Part shown: piece after piece, positions 54,161 to 63,010 of the stretch
Position numbering within the stretch: position 1 is the stretch's first letter
Layout: every line of letters starts with the position of its first letter
Source of the DNA: Thermogemmatispora aurantia
Lineage (GTDB): Bacteria; Chloroflexota; Ktedonobacteria; Ktedonobacterales; Ktedonobacteraceae
Direction of reading: 5' to 3'
Length of the DNA stretch: 64,000 nt
NCBI RefSeq assembly: GCF_008974285.1
Contig: NZ_BKZV01000001.1
Coordinates: 1,146,117 to 1,210,116, forward strand
The notes under the pieces: generated by a model
What the model was told of the DNA's origin: nothing
What the model saw: only the letters and a program-made list of their open reading frames with translations
Database searches by the model: none
Position numbers and translations under genes: made by a program

Positions 54161-55276
54161 TCAGAAGCGCTCTTCGCCGGTGTTCCACATCAGCTTTCTG
54201 GGATCGTCAGGCGAAAACTGCGAGAGAGGGGACGAGGTTCCCCGCGAGCGACCCTCATCCTCGCGCAGCTGCTGAAGGGCCAGCACGGTCTCCCGCAAAC
54301 GTCTGTTTTCCTCGCGCAGCTGATAGAAGCCCTGCTTCATCTTCTGTAGTTCAGCAGAGTCTTGATGCAAGCGTTGCATGCGAGCCAGCAAGTTATTGAG
54401 TGAGCCAGAGATCTGCCAGAGTACATTGTCGCCTGTGAGCGGAACGCGAGCGCTGTAGTCACCGTTGGCCACCCGGGTATGGGTCTCCACGATTTTCTGA
54501 ATGCTGTTTTCCAGCTGCTCCTTCTGCCGGGCAGCAGCCTCAGCCTGCAGAGCCAGATCATGCTCCAGACGAGCGATCTCTTCCGCGCGGTCGGCACGTG
54601 CTAGAGCGTGTACTGTGCTGCTAACCCAGACATAGGCCACGACCGAGATGATTATCTGGCTGATGAGGATAGGGCTAATGATGCCGGTGAAGTTGATTTC
54701 AAGCATACCCATCAGCTCGGGTGTTTGGGGGAGCTGAGTCAGGGCCAAGAAGGTAAAGAGACAGTTGATCAGAGCGACTACGAACACCCACCAGGGGGCC
54801 AGGAAGGAGACGGCACAGACCAATGGCAGGATCAGCATGCCAAAAACCGGCAGATCCATCATATTGATGCCGCCAGGGGTGGTCACAATATCGGCGATGG
54901 GGAAGAACATAAAGGTCAAAACCACAATGAAGCCGGCAGCATTGACAAAGCCGAGACGGTTCAGAACCGTCGCAATAACCAGCATAAAGAAACAGGCGAT
55001 GACAATGGGCACCAGGTAGAAATTGGTGCCGAGAAAGCCGGCAGGAAGAGCTACAATAAGCAGGAGGTAGAGGGCAGGCAGGATCTGACTGCCAGTCCGC
55101 CCGCGCCGAAAGAGTTCGCGACGCTGGAAGGAGGCCGAGGCCGGCGGCGTCGCAGGAGAGGCCAGCCGATACCACCAACGCAGCCAGCGGTTCTCACGGT
55201 GGTCGGAGGCCAGATAACTGGGCACTTCCGCATCAGTACTCTGGGTATCGAGATCAGCAACGGTGATCCTTTTCAT
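54161..55276 (-). CDS. Six-TM membrane protein with HAMP-like segment and coiled coil
   Basis: 371 residues from the ATG at 55276, with AAGG eight bases upstream. A basic N-terminus precedes about six transmembrane helices (~65-225). A long amphipathic helix follows, then a HAMP-like segment (IVETHTRVANGDYSARVPL ... ISGSLNNLLARM), then a coiled coil (HQDSAELQKMKQGFYQLREE) and a disordered tail. No kinase, cyclase or methyl-accepting domain follows, so it is a sensor-type membrane protein without a recognisable output. It may act with a separate protein; the small gene upstream (55470-55976) is a candidate partner. Confidence 0.8.
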   Translation of the reverse strand: MKRITVADLDTQSTDAEVPSYLASDHRENRWLRWWYRLASPATPPASASFQRRELFRRGRTGSQILPALYLLLIVALPAGFLGTNFYLVPIVIACFFMLVIATVLNRLGFVNAAGFIVVLTFMFFPIADIVTTPGGINMMDLPVFGMLILPLVCAVSFLAPWWVFVVALINCLFTFLALTQLPQTPELMGMLEINFTGIISPILISQIIISVVAYVWVSSTVHALARADRAEEIARLEHDLALQAEAAARQKEQLENSIQKIVETHTRVANGDYSARVPLTGDNVLWQISGSLNNLLARMQRLHQDSAELQKMKQGFYQLREENRRLRETVLALQQLREDEGRSRGTSSPLSQFSPDDPRKLMWNTGEERF

Positions 55277-55469
55277 AGGGAAGCCTTTCCTTCCTTGTTT
55301 TCGCAAGACAGGTAGAACTGAATAGCTGGGCAACCAGCAAGGAAATATGCATTGGGAAAGAAAAGCGCATCAGACACCTTTCTCCCAGAAAGCCATCTCT
55401 GCTTAGGAAGCTGCGTCTTTGTCCTGGCAGTGCCAGCTCAGCTGATCGCGAGATCTCCCTCTCACGGCG

Positions 55470-55976
55470 CTACAGACGGATCACGCCGATCGCCTGGAGA
55501 TCACGCAGAACAGCACGCACCGCCTCGGGAGAGGTCGAGAGAATCTCAGCGATTTTCTCGACAGAACGGGTTCCGTCAGCTAGAGCAAAGACCATGCGAT
55601 GCATGCGCGACCAGCCAACCATCTGCCACTGTTCCAGATGCAGCAGGCGCTGCGGGAAAGCTGAGGGCCCTGTGGGCGTGTTTCTCACCTGCCCGGGCAC
55701 AGCATGCGACTCAATCGGAACTTCCTCTTGAGGGATAAAAGTCCAGTCGAGCTTCCCCAGGCGTGCGAGCTTTGGCGAAGCGTCCTCCTCTTTCAGACGC
55801 CGCCCACTCTTGCCAACGAAGAAGCAGGAAACAATCTGCCCTGCACGTAGAATGATCTCAACACGGCATGGCTCCGGCATCCCCGGGACTCCCGAGGGGA
55901 GATCGGCATAGAGGAGTCCGGTTTTGCGATGTTCGCGCATGACCTGTTTCATCGTCTCAAAGTCCAGGCGATACAT
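55470..55976 (-). CDS. Hypothetical protein with C-terminal winged-helix-like domain
   Basis: 168 residues, not recognised. The N-terminal ~90 residues (MYRLDFETMKQVMREHRKTG, then VEIILRAGQIVSCFFVGKSG) look like a DUF4388-type effector domain found in two-component and GTPase-linked proteins. The last ~55 residues (MHRMVFALADGTRSVEKIAEIL then PEAVRAVLRDLQAIGVIRL) look like a winged helix. AGGAAGAG lies upstream of the ATG. It is 193 bp before the six-TM/HAMP gene on the same strand, so the two may be cotranscribed. Family assignments here are tentative. Confidence 0.65.
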   Translation of the reverse strand: MYRLDFETMKQVMREHRKTGLLYADLPSGVPGMPEPCRVEIILRAGQIVSCFFVGKSGRRLKEEDASPKLARLGKLDWTFIPQEEVPIESHAVPGQVRNTPTGPSAFPQRLLHLEQWQMVGWSRMHRMVFALADGTRSVEKIAEILSTSPEAVRAVLRDLQAIGVIRL

Positions 55977-56460
55977 CGATCAAGGCTCTTCCTGTTGCAA
56001 ACAAGGAGCCAGGAGCCTGGCACAATCAGGCTCCTGACCTTCTTCGATTCACAGAGCTCCACAATTCGGGGAAAGACGGTAACCGCTTCCTGGTGCTGCT
56101 TATAGGGTTCTTCCCACAGAGCCGACTCCTCGCTTAGTTATTTTAACAGATGATGGCATCCTCAAATATTAAGATTATATAAAAATGCCGGGCAAATATT
56201 GCATAAATCCTTAGAAGGTACTATCCTTTCATAGATAGAGATGCCCGGTTCTTTAGGGCCTTCTACCCAGTGAGGTATTGACAGGGCTTTATATCATAGA
56301 TCCAGTGAAAGATATAAGTCAAGCTCTTCAGTCATAATAAGCTCTTCCATTGAGGGCCTCCCGGTGATGCTAACGGCTAAATATGTGACAGCGCTTATTA
56401 AGCCTTTCTCACTATATAATTTTCCTTGTTTCTGACAATAGAGGCGATTAGCTCTAGATT
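55977..56460. other. AT-rich intergenic region
   Basis: About 480 bases, noticeably richer in A and T than the rest, above all 56130-56460. A TATAAT at 56415-56420 lies 41 bases before the methyltransferase GTG but lacks a -35. A TTGACA at 56278-56283 has no -10 at the right distance. Short palindromic stretches occur but no insertion-sequence ends are recognised. No protein-like frame. Confidence 0.5.
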
Positions 56461-57363
56461 GTGACAGAAACGACACACTGGGAGAACCCTGTGATAGATA
56501 TGCTTGATTCGACACACCAGCGCATCAGCGTGACCGCCTTCTTGAAAGCGGCAGCACGCGCCGTCGAGAGCCAGCGACCAGATCGTCTCTTCGACGATCC
56601 TTGGGCCGCTTTGTTGGCCAGCCGTGAGGGATTCAGCATTCTCGAAAAAGGGGAAGATCGGGGCGCTTCGATCGTTGTACGTACACACTATTTCGATGAG
56701 TGGCTACAACGCTTGACCCACGAGGAGGGTCTGCGCCAGATCGTGCTCCCCGCCGCCGAACTCGATAGGCGAGCTTTTCGCCTCAGCTGGCCCCCAGCTA
56801 CCCGTTTCTTCGAGCTTGACTTACCCGCAGTGGTCCTTTATAAGGAGGCCCGGCTTCAGGTCCATCAGGCTCAGCCACGCTGCCAACGCACGATTCTGGC
56901 CGTCGACCTGACCTCCTCCAATTGGGAAAACCAGCTGCAGCAGGCTGGCTTCCAGCCGGCGCTTCCTTCGGTCTGGCTCGTGGAAGGACTCTTCTTCTAC
57001 CTTCCCCTGGAGCAGACTCGCCAGCTGCTCGCCCGCCTGAGCCGCCTGGCAGCCCCAGGGAGCTGGCTCGGCTTCGATGCGATCCAGAGCGCGATGCTCC
57101 CTTCTCCTCTGACCAGCTCTCGCATCCAGCTCACAAAGAAGAATGGGGCTCCCTGGATCGGCGCCATCGATGACCCGGTCGCACTCCTGGCCTCCTTGGG
57201 CTGGCAGGCCAGCTTTGTGCCCAACGCACGCACAGGGTACGAGTATGGACGAGCGATCTTTCCTTTCATTGCCCCCGCGGTCCTCAACGCTGAGACCGAG
57301 AAGCTGTATCACATGCTCGTTACCGCCAAACGCTTGCCTTTAGAGGAGCCACCAAGACTATAA
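56461..57363 (+). CDS. Leucine-carboxylmethyltransferase-like SAM methyltransferase (copy 1)
   Basis: 300 residues, GTG start. Family signs: AVESQRPDRLFDDPWA near the N-terminus, VVRTHYFDEWL, IVLPAAELDRRAFRL at motif I, FFELDLPAVVLYK, and WLVEGLFFYLP. This is the TIGR00027/PPM-LCM group, often acting on polyketide or lipid carboxyls and hydroxyls. In motif I the Gly of AAGLD is replaced by Glu (AAELD), while the copy at 60600 keeps AAGLD; SAM binding could be affected. It is the first gene after the AT-rich gap and lies 360 bp before the ABC transporter genes. Confidence 0.88.
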   Translation: MTETTHWENPVIDMLDSTHQRISVTAFLKAAARAVESQRPDRLFDDPWAALLASREGFSILEKGEDRGASIVVRTHYFDEWLQRLTHEEGLRQIVLPAAELDRRAFRLSWPPATRFFELDLPAVVLYKEARLQVHQAQPRCQRTILAVDLTSSNWENQLQQAGFQPALPSVWLVEGLFFYLPLEQTRQLLARLSRLAAPGSWLGFDAIQSAMLPSPLTSSRIQLTKKNGAPWIGAIDDPVALLASLGWQASFVPNARTGYEYGRAIFPFIAPAVLNAETEKLYHMLVTAKRLPLEEPPRL

Positions 57364-57723
57364 AGAAAGGATACGCAAGGAAGGAGTAGTAAGCTCGCTC
57401 GCCAACCTCTGCTTAGCCTCTACGAGTGGCCAGAGGACACGGTCCAGCAGAAGACTGGAACTGCACTTCATGAGGAAAAGCTCGCGTTACTGCTTGCCCT
57501 GTCATTGGCCAAGGGGTGCCATGCCATCAGTCCAGACCAGATAGACAGGATGAGATCGACAGCCACCGGTCTGCTCTGTCGCAGGCTTAGCGACTTATCA
57601 GGATGCTGGCCCTAGATGTCGACCGTTGTGGCCAAGGGTCATGCAAGGGCACAAGGGTGCCTGGCCTGGAGAGTGAACGCTGACAATACTTGCCACTCTT
57701 CCAGGTTCTAAAGGAGTAGCTCA
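57364..57723 (+). other. Intergenic region before the ABC transporter operon
   Basis: One frame is open for about 75 codons (57390-57615) with protein-like composition but no start codon, no ribosome binding site and no recognised family, so it may be a gene remnant. AAAGGAG before 57724 is the transporter's ribosome binding site. No TPP or other known riboswitch motif was found. Confidence 0.4.
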
Positions 57724-58515
57724 ATGAGCACTGTCATACATATAGAACAGATTAGTAAGTCATTCATTCGGAATGATCGAGAGATAGTAGTTTTGCACAA
57801 TGTGAACCTTGAAATCGAGAGCGGGAGCTTTGTCGTGCTCGCTGGCCCAAGCGGCTGCGGCAAGACGACGCTCCTCAATATCGTCGCTGGCCTGCTGCCC
57901 CCCGACTCCGGAACGGTCTACTACAAGGGGGTTCCCATCAGTGGGCCCCGACTGGAAGTCGGTTACTTGACTCAGAAAGACACCCTGATGCCCTGGAGAA
58001 CGGTCGAGCGTAATGTCGAGATGCCTCTGGAGATCAGGGGAATCGCTGCTTCGGAGCGACGCCGGCGCGCTGCCGAGTTCATTCGCCTGGTCGGACTGGA
58101 GGGTTTCGAGAAGCTCTATCCTCACGAGCTTTCGGGCGGCATGTTGCGCCGGGCCAGTCTGGCTCGGATGCTGGTGACCCTGCCTGAAACGCTTCTGATG
58201 GATGAGCCTTTCGGCGCGCTCGATGCTCAGTTGCGTCTAGAGCTGCAGAATGAGCTGCTCTCGCTCTGGTCCAGGCAGCGCTCCAGCGTGCTTTTTGTGA
58301 CGCATGATCTGGAGGAGGCCATTATCTTGGGTGATCGTGTGGTGGTCCTCGGCACAGGAGGCCACATCATCGCAGACGAGCCGATTGCCTTGCCGCGCCC
58401 ACGGGATGCCTTCCATATCCGCTTTCGTCCGGAGTTTACCAACCTGCACCGGCGTCTCTGGGATGCCCTCATGGAGTCCCGTCTGCAAGTGCAGAGGCAG
58501 GAGGTAAGGCTATGA
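57724..58515 (+). CDS. ABC transporter ATP-binding protein, SsuB/TauB/NrtD type
   Basis: 263 residues, cytosolic ATPase of an importer. Walker A GPSGCGKTT (41-49), Q-loop in YLTQKDTLMPW, signature LSGGMLRRASLARML (Met at the usual Gln position, as in this subfamily), Walker B LLMDEPFGALD, and switch His in FVTHDLEEA. The DTLMPWRTVERNV segment is characteristic of nitrate/sulfonate/taurine and thiamine-precursor importers. It overlaps the permease gene by four bases (ATGA), so the two are translationally coupled. Substrate cannot be assigned. Confidence 0.94.
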   Translation: MSTVIHIEQISKSFIRNDREIVVLHNVNLEIESGSFVVLAGPSGCGKTTLLNIVAGLLPPDSGTVYYKGVPISGPRLEVGYLTQKDTLMPWRTVERNVEMPLEIRGIAASERRRRAAEFIRLVGLEGFEKLYPHELSGGMLRRASLARMLVTLPETLLMDEPFGALDAQLRLELQNELLSLWSRQRSSVLFVTHDLEEAIILGDRVVVLGTGGHIIADEPIALPRPRDAFHIRFRPEFTNLHRRLWDALMESRLQVQRQEVRL

Positions 58516-59402
58516 GCCTGGTGAACCAGTTCAGGTCAGAGCCGTCGAGGCCTGTTCTTGTTGGGCCCTCCGCTTTGGTCAGACAGGCCCAGCAGCGCAA
58601 GCAGCGTCAGCAATGGTTGATCTACGGGTCCCGCCTGCTGCTAGTGGTAGGTGTGCTGCTCTTCTGGCAATTCGCCTCGGGGACGATTCTTGATTCTTCC
58701 TTTCTAAGCAACCCGTTAGCCATTCTCCGCCAGACCATCACCTGGCTCAGCGACGGGGACCCCTGGTATGAGAGTACGCTCATCATTAATACCGCGGTGA
58801 CTCTGGAGGAAACGCTGCTCGGCTTGTTCTTCGGCGTCGCGAGTGGTTTGCTCTTGGGATTTCTTTTCGGTCTACAGCCGACACTGGAGCGGATCTTTAA
58901 CCCGTTCATCATTGCTTTGAACAGCATCCCGAAGATTGCCCTGGCACCGCTCTTTATTCTCTGGCTGGGGATCGAGATTCCGATGAAGGTCGTGCTGGCA
59001 GCTGTGACAGTCTTTTTCCTGATTTTCCTGAATACGCTCAACGGCGTGCGCAATGTCGATCAGCACCTGGTCGATGCGGTGCGCCTGATGGGAGGACGGC
59101 AGCGTGATGTGATCTTCAAGGTGATCCTTCCTTCGGCTACTGGTTCGGTGCTGACCGGTCTGCATGTGGCCATCCCCTATGCCTTGATCGGGGCTATTGT
59201 GGCGGAGCAGATCGGGGCCAACCACGGCATCGGCTATCTGATCCAGTCGTCTGGTGAATCCTTTAATGCCGCCGGCATCTTTGCCGCGCTGCTGGTCCTG
59301 ACACTCATTGCAGGATTGCTGAATGCGATCGTGAACCTTATCGATCGAAAGACTTCCCATTGGAAGGCTGGCCTCAAGCTCAGCAGCGCTGATCAATCCT
59401 GA
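58512..59402 (+). CDS. ABC transporter permease, SsuC/TauC type
   Basis: 296 residues with about six transmembrane helices after a polar N-terminus of ~35 residues. The EAA-like coupling loop is in DAVRLMGGRQRDVIFKVILP. NSIPKIALAPLFILWLG is the conserved core of permeases of the nitrate/sulfonate/taurine class. It forms an operon with the ATPase, and the next gene was evidently a substrate-binding protein but is now a pseudogene. Membrane-embedded homodimer expected. Confidence 0.94.
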   Translation: MSLVNQFRSEPSRPVLVGPSALVRQAQQRKQRQQWLIYGSRLLLVVGVLLFWQFASGTILDSSFLSNPLAILRQTITWLSDGDPWYESTLIINTAVTLEETLLGLFFGVASGLLLGFLFGLQPTLERIFNPFIIALNSIPKIALAPLFILWLGIEIPMKVVLAAVTVFFLIFLNTLNGVRNVDQHLVDAVRLMGGRQRDVIFKVILPSATGSVLTGLHVAIPYALIGAIVAEQIGANHGIGYLIQSSGESFNAAGIFAALLVLTLIAGLLNAIVNLIDRKTSHWKAGLKLSSADQS

Positions 59403-59423
59403 GAAACAGCGTGGAGGAAGACG

Positions 59424-60341
59424 TTGCTTTTCTCCCGGGAGCTGCTGAGCACGCCTCCCTGCCGATCGGAGAGAGGCAATGAAGCGATCTCGGAGGCTGT
59501 GTGTTCTGGGGCCATCGAGGTGAGGTGGCTCGGCCGTCTACTCACCGCGGCCATTCTGGCCTCTCAGGTTGATCCTGATATTAGGGTGATCGGTCAGCTC
59601 CAGGTCGGTTTGGCCGGCGCGATTACTGGCAGTAACAAGCTGCAGCAGGAGACAGGCTTAACCGAAAGTAGCCCGCTGGCGGCTAAGGCGAAAGCTCTCG
59701 TCGGCAAGAAAATCGGTGTCGTCTCCACTACGGGACTCACCGGGGCATTTGTCGCCTACCTTCTCCACCAGTTTGGTCTCGATTTCAAAAAGGAGGCAAC
59801 GCTGGTTACACTCGACCCAACGGTGGCCAGTGCGGTCGGTCACCGCGCTGCAGGCTGGAGACGTCGATGCACTGAGTTTCTTCGAGCCTGTTGGCGAAAC
59901 CATCGGGTCTCAGGCCCCGGGACATATCTGGATCAGTCCGCTGAAAGGGGCAGTTCCTGAGCTGGCCTGGCCGGCCAGCTGAAGCCTGTCTTCTATGCTA
60001 AGACCAGTCTCATTCGCGCCAAGCCCAAGATTATCAGAGCGCTTGTGCGCTCGATCGCAATGGCTCTGGCCTTTATGCAAAAGTACCCGGATCAGGCGAT
60101 GCGGATTTTGCAAAAGTATACCCAGGTTGATGCTAAGACAATAGCAGCGGCCAAGGAGGTTCTGCAACATGCTTATCCAGCTACGCCAGTTGCAGATGAA
60201 CATGCCTATGACGTAGCGGTAGCTTTCGATATCAAAGCAGGTCTGATTACTAGCGCTCCGCCTTATCAGCAGCTGGTAGATACTCAGACTGCTGTCCAGG
60301 CACTGCAAGGTTTCAGATCCAGCGTGAGGAGCAGGTCTTGA
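59424..60341 (+). pseudogene. Decayed ABC substrate-binding protein gene (third paralogue)
   Basis: Segments in three frames align in order with the intact genes at 61730 and 63011: ISEAVCSGAIEV and RVIGQLQVG, then ALVGKKIGVVSTT (frame 1, to about 59850); GDVDALSFFEPVGE and ISPLKGAVPEL (shifted frame, 59850-59965); KPVFYAKTSLIRAKP and IAMALAFMQKYPDQA to the end (another frame). At least two frameshifts are present, and the signal peptide plus the first ~80 residues are missing. The codon-level spread of differences shows that it diverged from the two intact copies much earlier than those diverged from each other. It occupies the place where the transporter's own binding protein would be. Confidence 0.88.
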
Positions 60342-60599
60342 CCGCTCATCGCTACGGTTCTGCTGTTCGATCTGAAGTGACTCAGTTTCATCTTTCAGCC
60401 TGTCTTGCGCGAAACACTCATCCAGAAGTTGCTCTTCTGCCAGAGCAGGACACCATGACCAAAGGCTGCAGATGAAGGGTTGAGGATCTATTTGCGAGCT
60501 GCTTATGTCCGGCTGAGTGGTTGATCGGATGGTAGGCAATCGTCCTCTGCCGGCGTTCGAGCGCCTGAATTTTTCTTGAGGAGAAAAGGAGACTCATTG

Positions 60600-61472
60600 A
60601 TGTCCGAGACAGCTTATTCGTCAACGCCCAAGGAGCTTATTGGTCCAAGCGCTTTTATGACCGCCGCCGTCCGCGCTTTCGAGAGCCGACGACCGGATCG
60701 CCTCTTCAATGACCCCTGGGCTGCCGCCTTGGCTACCGAGGAAGGGGAAAGACGTCGGCTCCTGATTAAGGATCACGGGGCCCCCATTATTGTCCGCACA
60801 CGCTTCTTCGACGACTGCTTAGATCAGCTGGTACATGAAGAAGACATCAAGCAGATCGTCCTCCCTGCCGCAGGGCTGGATACCCGTGCCTTCCGTATGG
60901 AATGGCCAGAGGGGACACGCTTCTTCGAGCTGGATCAGCCAATGGTCCTTGAGTACAAAGAGGAGGTCTTACAGAGGCACGGTGCCCGCCCCCTGTGCGA
61001 TCGACGTAGCCTGGCCGTTGATCTGGCAGCTTCAGAATGGCCGGACGCTCTCCTGCAGGCCGGCTATGATCCCAGCCTCCCCGCGATTTGGCTGGTAGAA
61101 GGGTTACTGTTCTACCTCTCAGAAGAACAAATCAGGAACTTCCTTAGCCAGGTTAGCAATCTGGCAGCCCCCGGCAGCTGGCTTGGCTTCGATTCCGTAC
61201 ACAGCGCTATGCTCAAGTCTCCTTTGCTGGAGGTACGCACGAAGCTGGTCGCCAGCCTAGGCTCTCCCTGGCTCGGCGCTATCGACGACCCTGTATCTCT
61301 GCTTGGCTCTTATGGCTGGCAGGCGACCGTCGTCTATAGCGTCTACAAAGCGCTCGAGTACGATCGACCTGTCTTTCCTTTTATTCCCAAAGAAGAACTG
61401 ACACCCGAGCTGCTGAACCTTTATCATCTATTTGTTACTGCGAGGAAAGAAGGTACTCGCACCGGAGAGTAA
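60600..61472 (+). CDS. Leucine-carboxylmethyltransferase-like SAM methyltransferase (copy 2)
   Basis: 290 residues from the ATG at 60600, preceded by GGAGA. Same family as the gene at 56461 and closely similar along its length: AFESRRPDRLFNDPWA, IVRTRFFDDCLDQL, IVLPAAGLDTRAFRM (motif I intact), FFELDQPMVLEYK, WLVEGLLFYLS, and GAIDDPVSLLGSYGW. The intact AAGLDTR motif implies SAM binding. The two paralogues bracket the ATPase, permease and pseudogene. A modification of the imported compound or of a secondary metabolite is conceivable, not shown. Confidence 0.9.
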   Translation: MSETAYSSTPKELIGPSAFMTAAVRAFESRRPDRLFNDPWAAALATEEGERRRLLIKDHGAPIIVRTRFFDDCLDQLVHEEDIKQIVLPAAGLDTRAFRMEWPEGTRFFELDQPMVLEYKEEVLQRHGARPLCDRRSLAVDLAASEWPDALLQAGYDPSLPAIWLVEGLLFYLSEEQIRNFLSQVSNLAAPGSWLGFDSVHSAMLKSPLLEVRTKLVASLGSPWLGAIDDPVSLLGSYGWQATVVYSVYKALEYDRPVFPFIPKEELTPELLNLYHLFVTARKEGTRTGE

Positions 61473-61729
61473 GGCAGACCTGGAGACTAGCTCCAAATCA
61501 GGCAGCCAGCCCGCTTGACGAGCGGAGCGAGTCTTCCAGTTGGAGCAGGCAGCTGAAACAGCCTGTTACCTGGCCGTGAGCATACAGTCCAGGGCTGGGA
61601 GCAAGGTCTGGACAAGTCGGTTTCTTAGACCGGCAGGTCAAGATAGGCTTGGGCTAGACTTTGCTCACTTCATTAACCCATAGCCGAGGTCAAACTCGGG
61701 AATCCTGATACCGGAGGATAAAGAGAGTT

Positions 61730-62812
61730 ATGCAATCCCTTGGAACCAGATTTTTCTGGTCCGTCTTGAGCCTGCTCATTTTGATAAGCGTCATGCTCAG
61801 TGGCTGCAACCTGAATTTGGGAGCTAGTAGCGCCAGCGACGATATGAAGCTGAAGGTGGCCATCGACGCCTTCTCCAGCTCCTTCCTGCCCGACTTCGTC
61901 GCTCTCGACAAAGGCTATTTCCAGGCTCAGGGCCTCACCGTCTATCCTGTTCCCTTCCAGACTGAGCCAACCAGCCCTCAGATGGCCGAGGCTATCCACT
62001 CCGGCGCCATCGACGTCGCCATCGGCGGCCTGGTTACCGAAGCCTTCCTCGTTTCACGCATCGATGCCGACCTCAAGGTCATTGGTCAGCTGCAGGTGGC
62101 TTTCCCCAACGATATCATCGTCAGCAATAAGTTCCTGCAGCAGACCGGCCTCTCCGAGAGCAGCCCCCTGGAGGCCAAGGTCAAGGCCCTCGTCGGCAAG
62201 AAAATCGGCGTCGTCTCTACCACCGGCCAGACTGGCGCCTTCGTCAGCTACCTCTTCTATCTCTTCGGCCTCAACGCCAGCAAGGATGCTACCCTCGTCC
62301 CTGTCGGCAATAATGTCTCCTCCGCCATCGCCGCTCTCAAGTCGGGCCGCGTCGATGCTCTCAGCTTCTTCAAGCCCACGGGCGAGGCCGTCCAGCTCCA
62401 GAAAGTAGGCCGTATGCTGATCAGCCCCTTGCGCGGCGATGTCCCTCAGCTGACCGGCCATCTCAATTCCGTCTTCTACGCCAAGGCCAGCCTCATCCGC
62501 GCTAAGCCCAATACCTTCAAGGCCCTCGTGCGGGCCATCGCGATGGCTCTGGCCTTTATTCAGAAATATCCCGACCAGGCTGCCAAGATCTTGCAAAAGT
62601 ATACCCATATCAGCGATCAGGCCGCTACCGCTGTCATGCAGGATCTTCGCAGCTCCTACCCATCTTCTCCTATCGTTGATCAACAGGCGTATAACGTGAC
62701 TGCAGCCTTTGACATTAAGGCAGGTCTGCTATCAGCTGTTCCACCCTTCAATGCGATCGTTGATACAGATACAGCTGCTCAAGCGATGCAGGGCTTCACG
62801 CCTGTCGTCTAG
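61730..62812 (+). CDS. ABC substrate-binding lipoprotein, NMT1/SsuA-like (copy 1)
   Basis: 360 residues. A type II signal peptide with lipobox LSGC puts the lipidated Cys at 26, so the protein is anchored outside the membrane. The mature part (KVAIDAFSSSFLPDFVALDKGYF, then IHSGAIDVAIGG, GKKIGVVSTTGQTGAFVSYL, RVDALSFF) follows the NMT1/THI5 and SsuA fold for small anionic or heterocyclic ligands. No CCCFC thiamine-precursor motif is present. GGAGGATAAAG precedes the ATG. Residues from about 37 on are almost identical to the gene at 63011. It probably serves the upstream ATPase and permease in place of the decayed binding protein. Confidence 0.93.
   Translation: MQSLGTRFFWSVLSLLILISVMLSGCNLNLGASSASDDMKLKVAIDAFSSSFLPDFVALDKGYFQAQGLTVYPVPFQTEPTSPQMAEAIHSGAIDVAIGGLVTEAFLVSRIDADLKVIGQLQVAFPNDIIVSNKFLQQTGLSESSPLEAKVKALVGKKIGVVSTTGQTGAFVSYLFYLFGLNASKDATLVPVGNNVSSAIAALKSGRVDALSFFKPTGEAVQLQKVGRMLISPLRGDVPQLTGHLNSVFYAKASLIRAKPNTFKALVRAIAMALAFIQKYPDQAAKILQKYTHISDQAATAVMQDLRSSYPSSPIVDQQAYNVTAAFDIKAGLLSAVPPFNAIVDTDTAAQAMQGFTPVV
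61838..62703 (+). repeat. Near-identical repeat, copy 1 (within binding-protein gene)
   Basis: Aligned without any gap to 63134-63999 at a constant offset of 1296 bases. By eye I count about 19 mismatches in 866 bases, clustered in three patches with long identical blocks between, for example from about 62089 to 62397. The sequences 5' of the repeat are unrelated. Confidence 0.88.
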
Positions 62813-63010
62813 CCTCATTGGCCAGGCTTGGGCTAATGAGTGAGGGCTATTTATACGGGCCAATGGCAGTGAGGTGGTAGAGAAGATCTTTCTGGAGGCT
62901 GCCGCTCCAAGAATATTCTGGCCCTAACTACGCGCTATCTTTGTAGCGGCAGCACTCCTTAGTGGATTGACAATTTTCTATTTCTCTCAATGAGATTTGG
63001 GAGGAAAGTC
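62813..63010 (+). other. Intergenic region between the two binding-protein genes
   Basis: About 200 bases, less GC-rich than the genes. A TTGACA lies at 62967-62972, but no good -10 follows at 17 bp. GGGAGG lies just before the ATG at 63011. Confidence 0.4.

Noticed and set aside
56278..56283. Perfect TTGACA in the AT-rich gap
   Set aside because: No -10 box at 16-19 bp downstream; TATCAT is only about 8 bp away.
57364..57723. Possible TPP riboswitch before the THI5/SsuA-like importer
   Set aside because: GGGGTGC occurs, but the CTGAGA and ACCTGATCTGG elements are missing.
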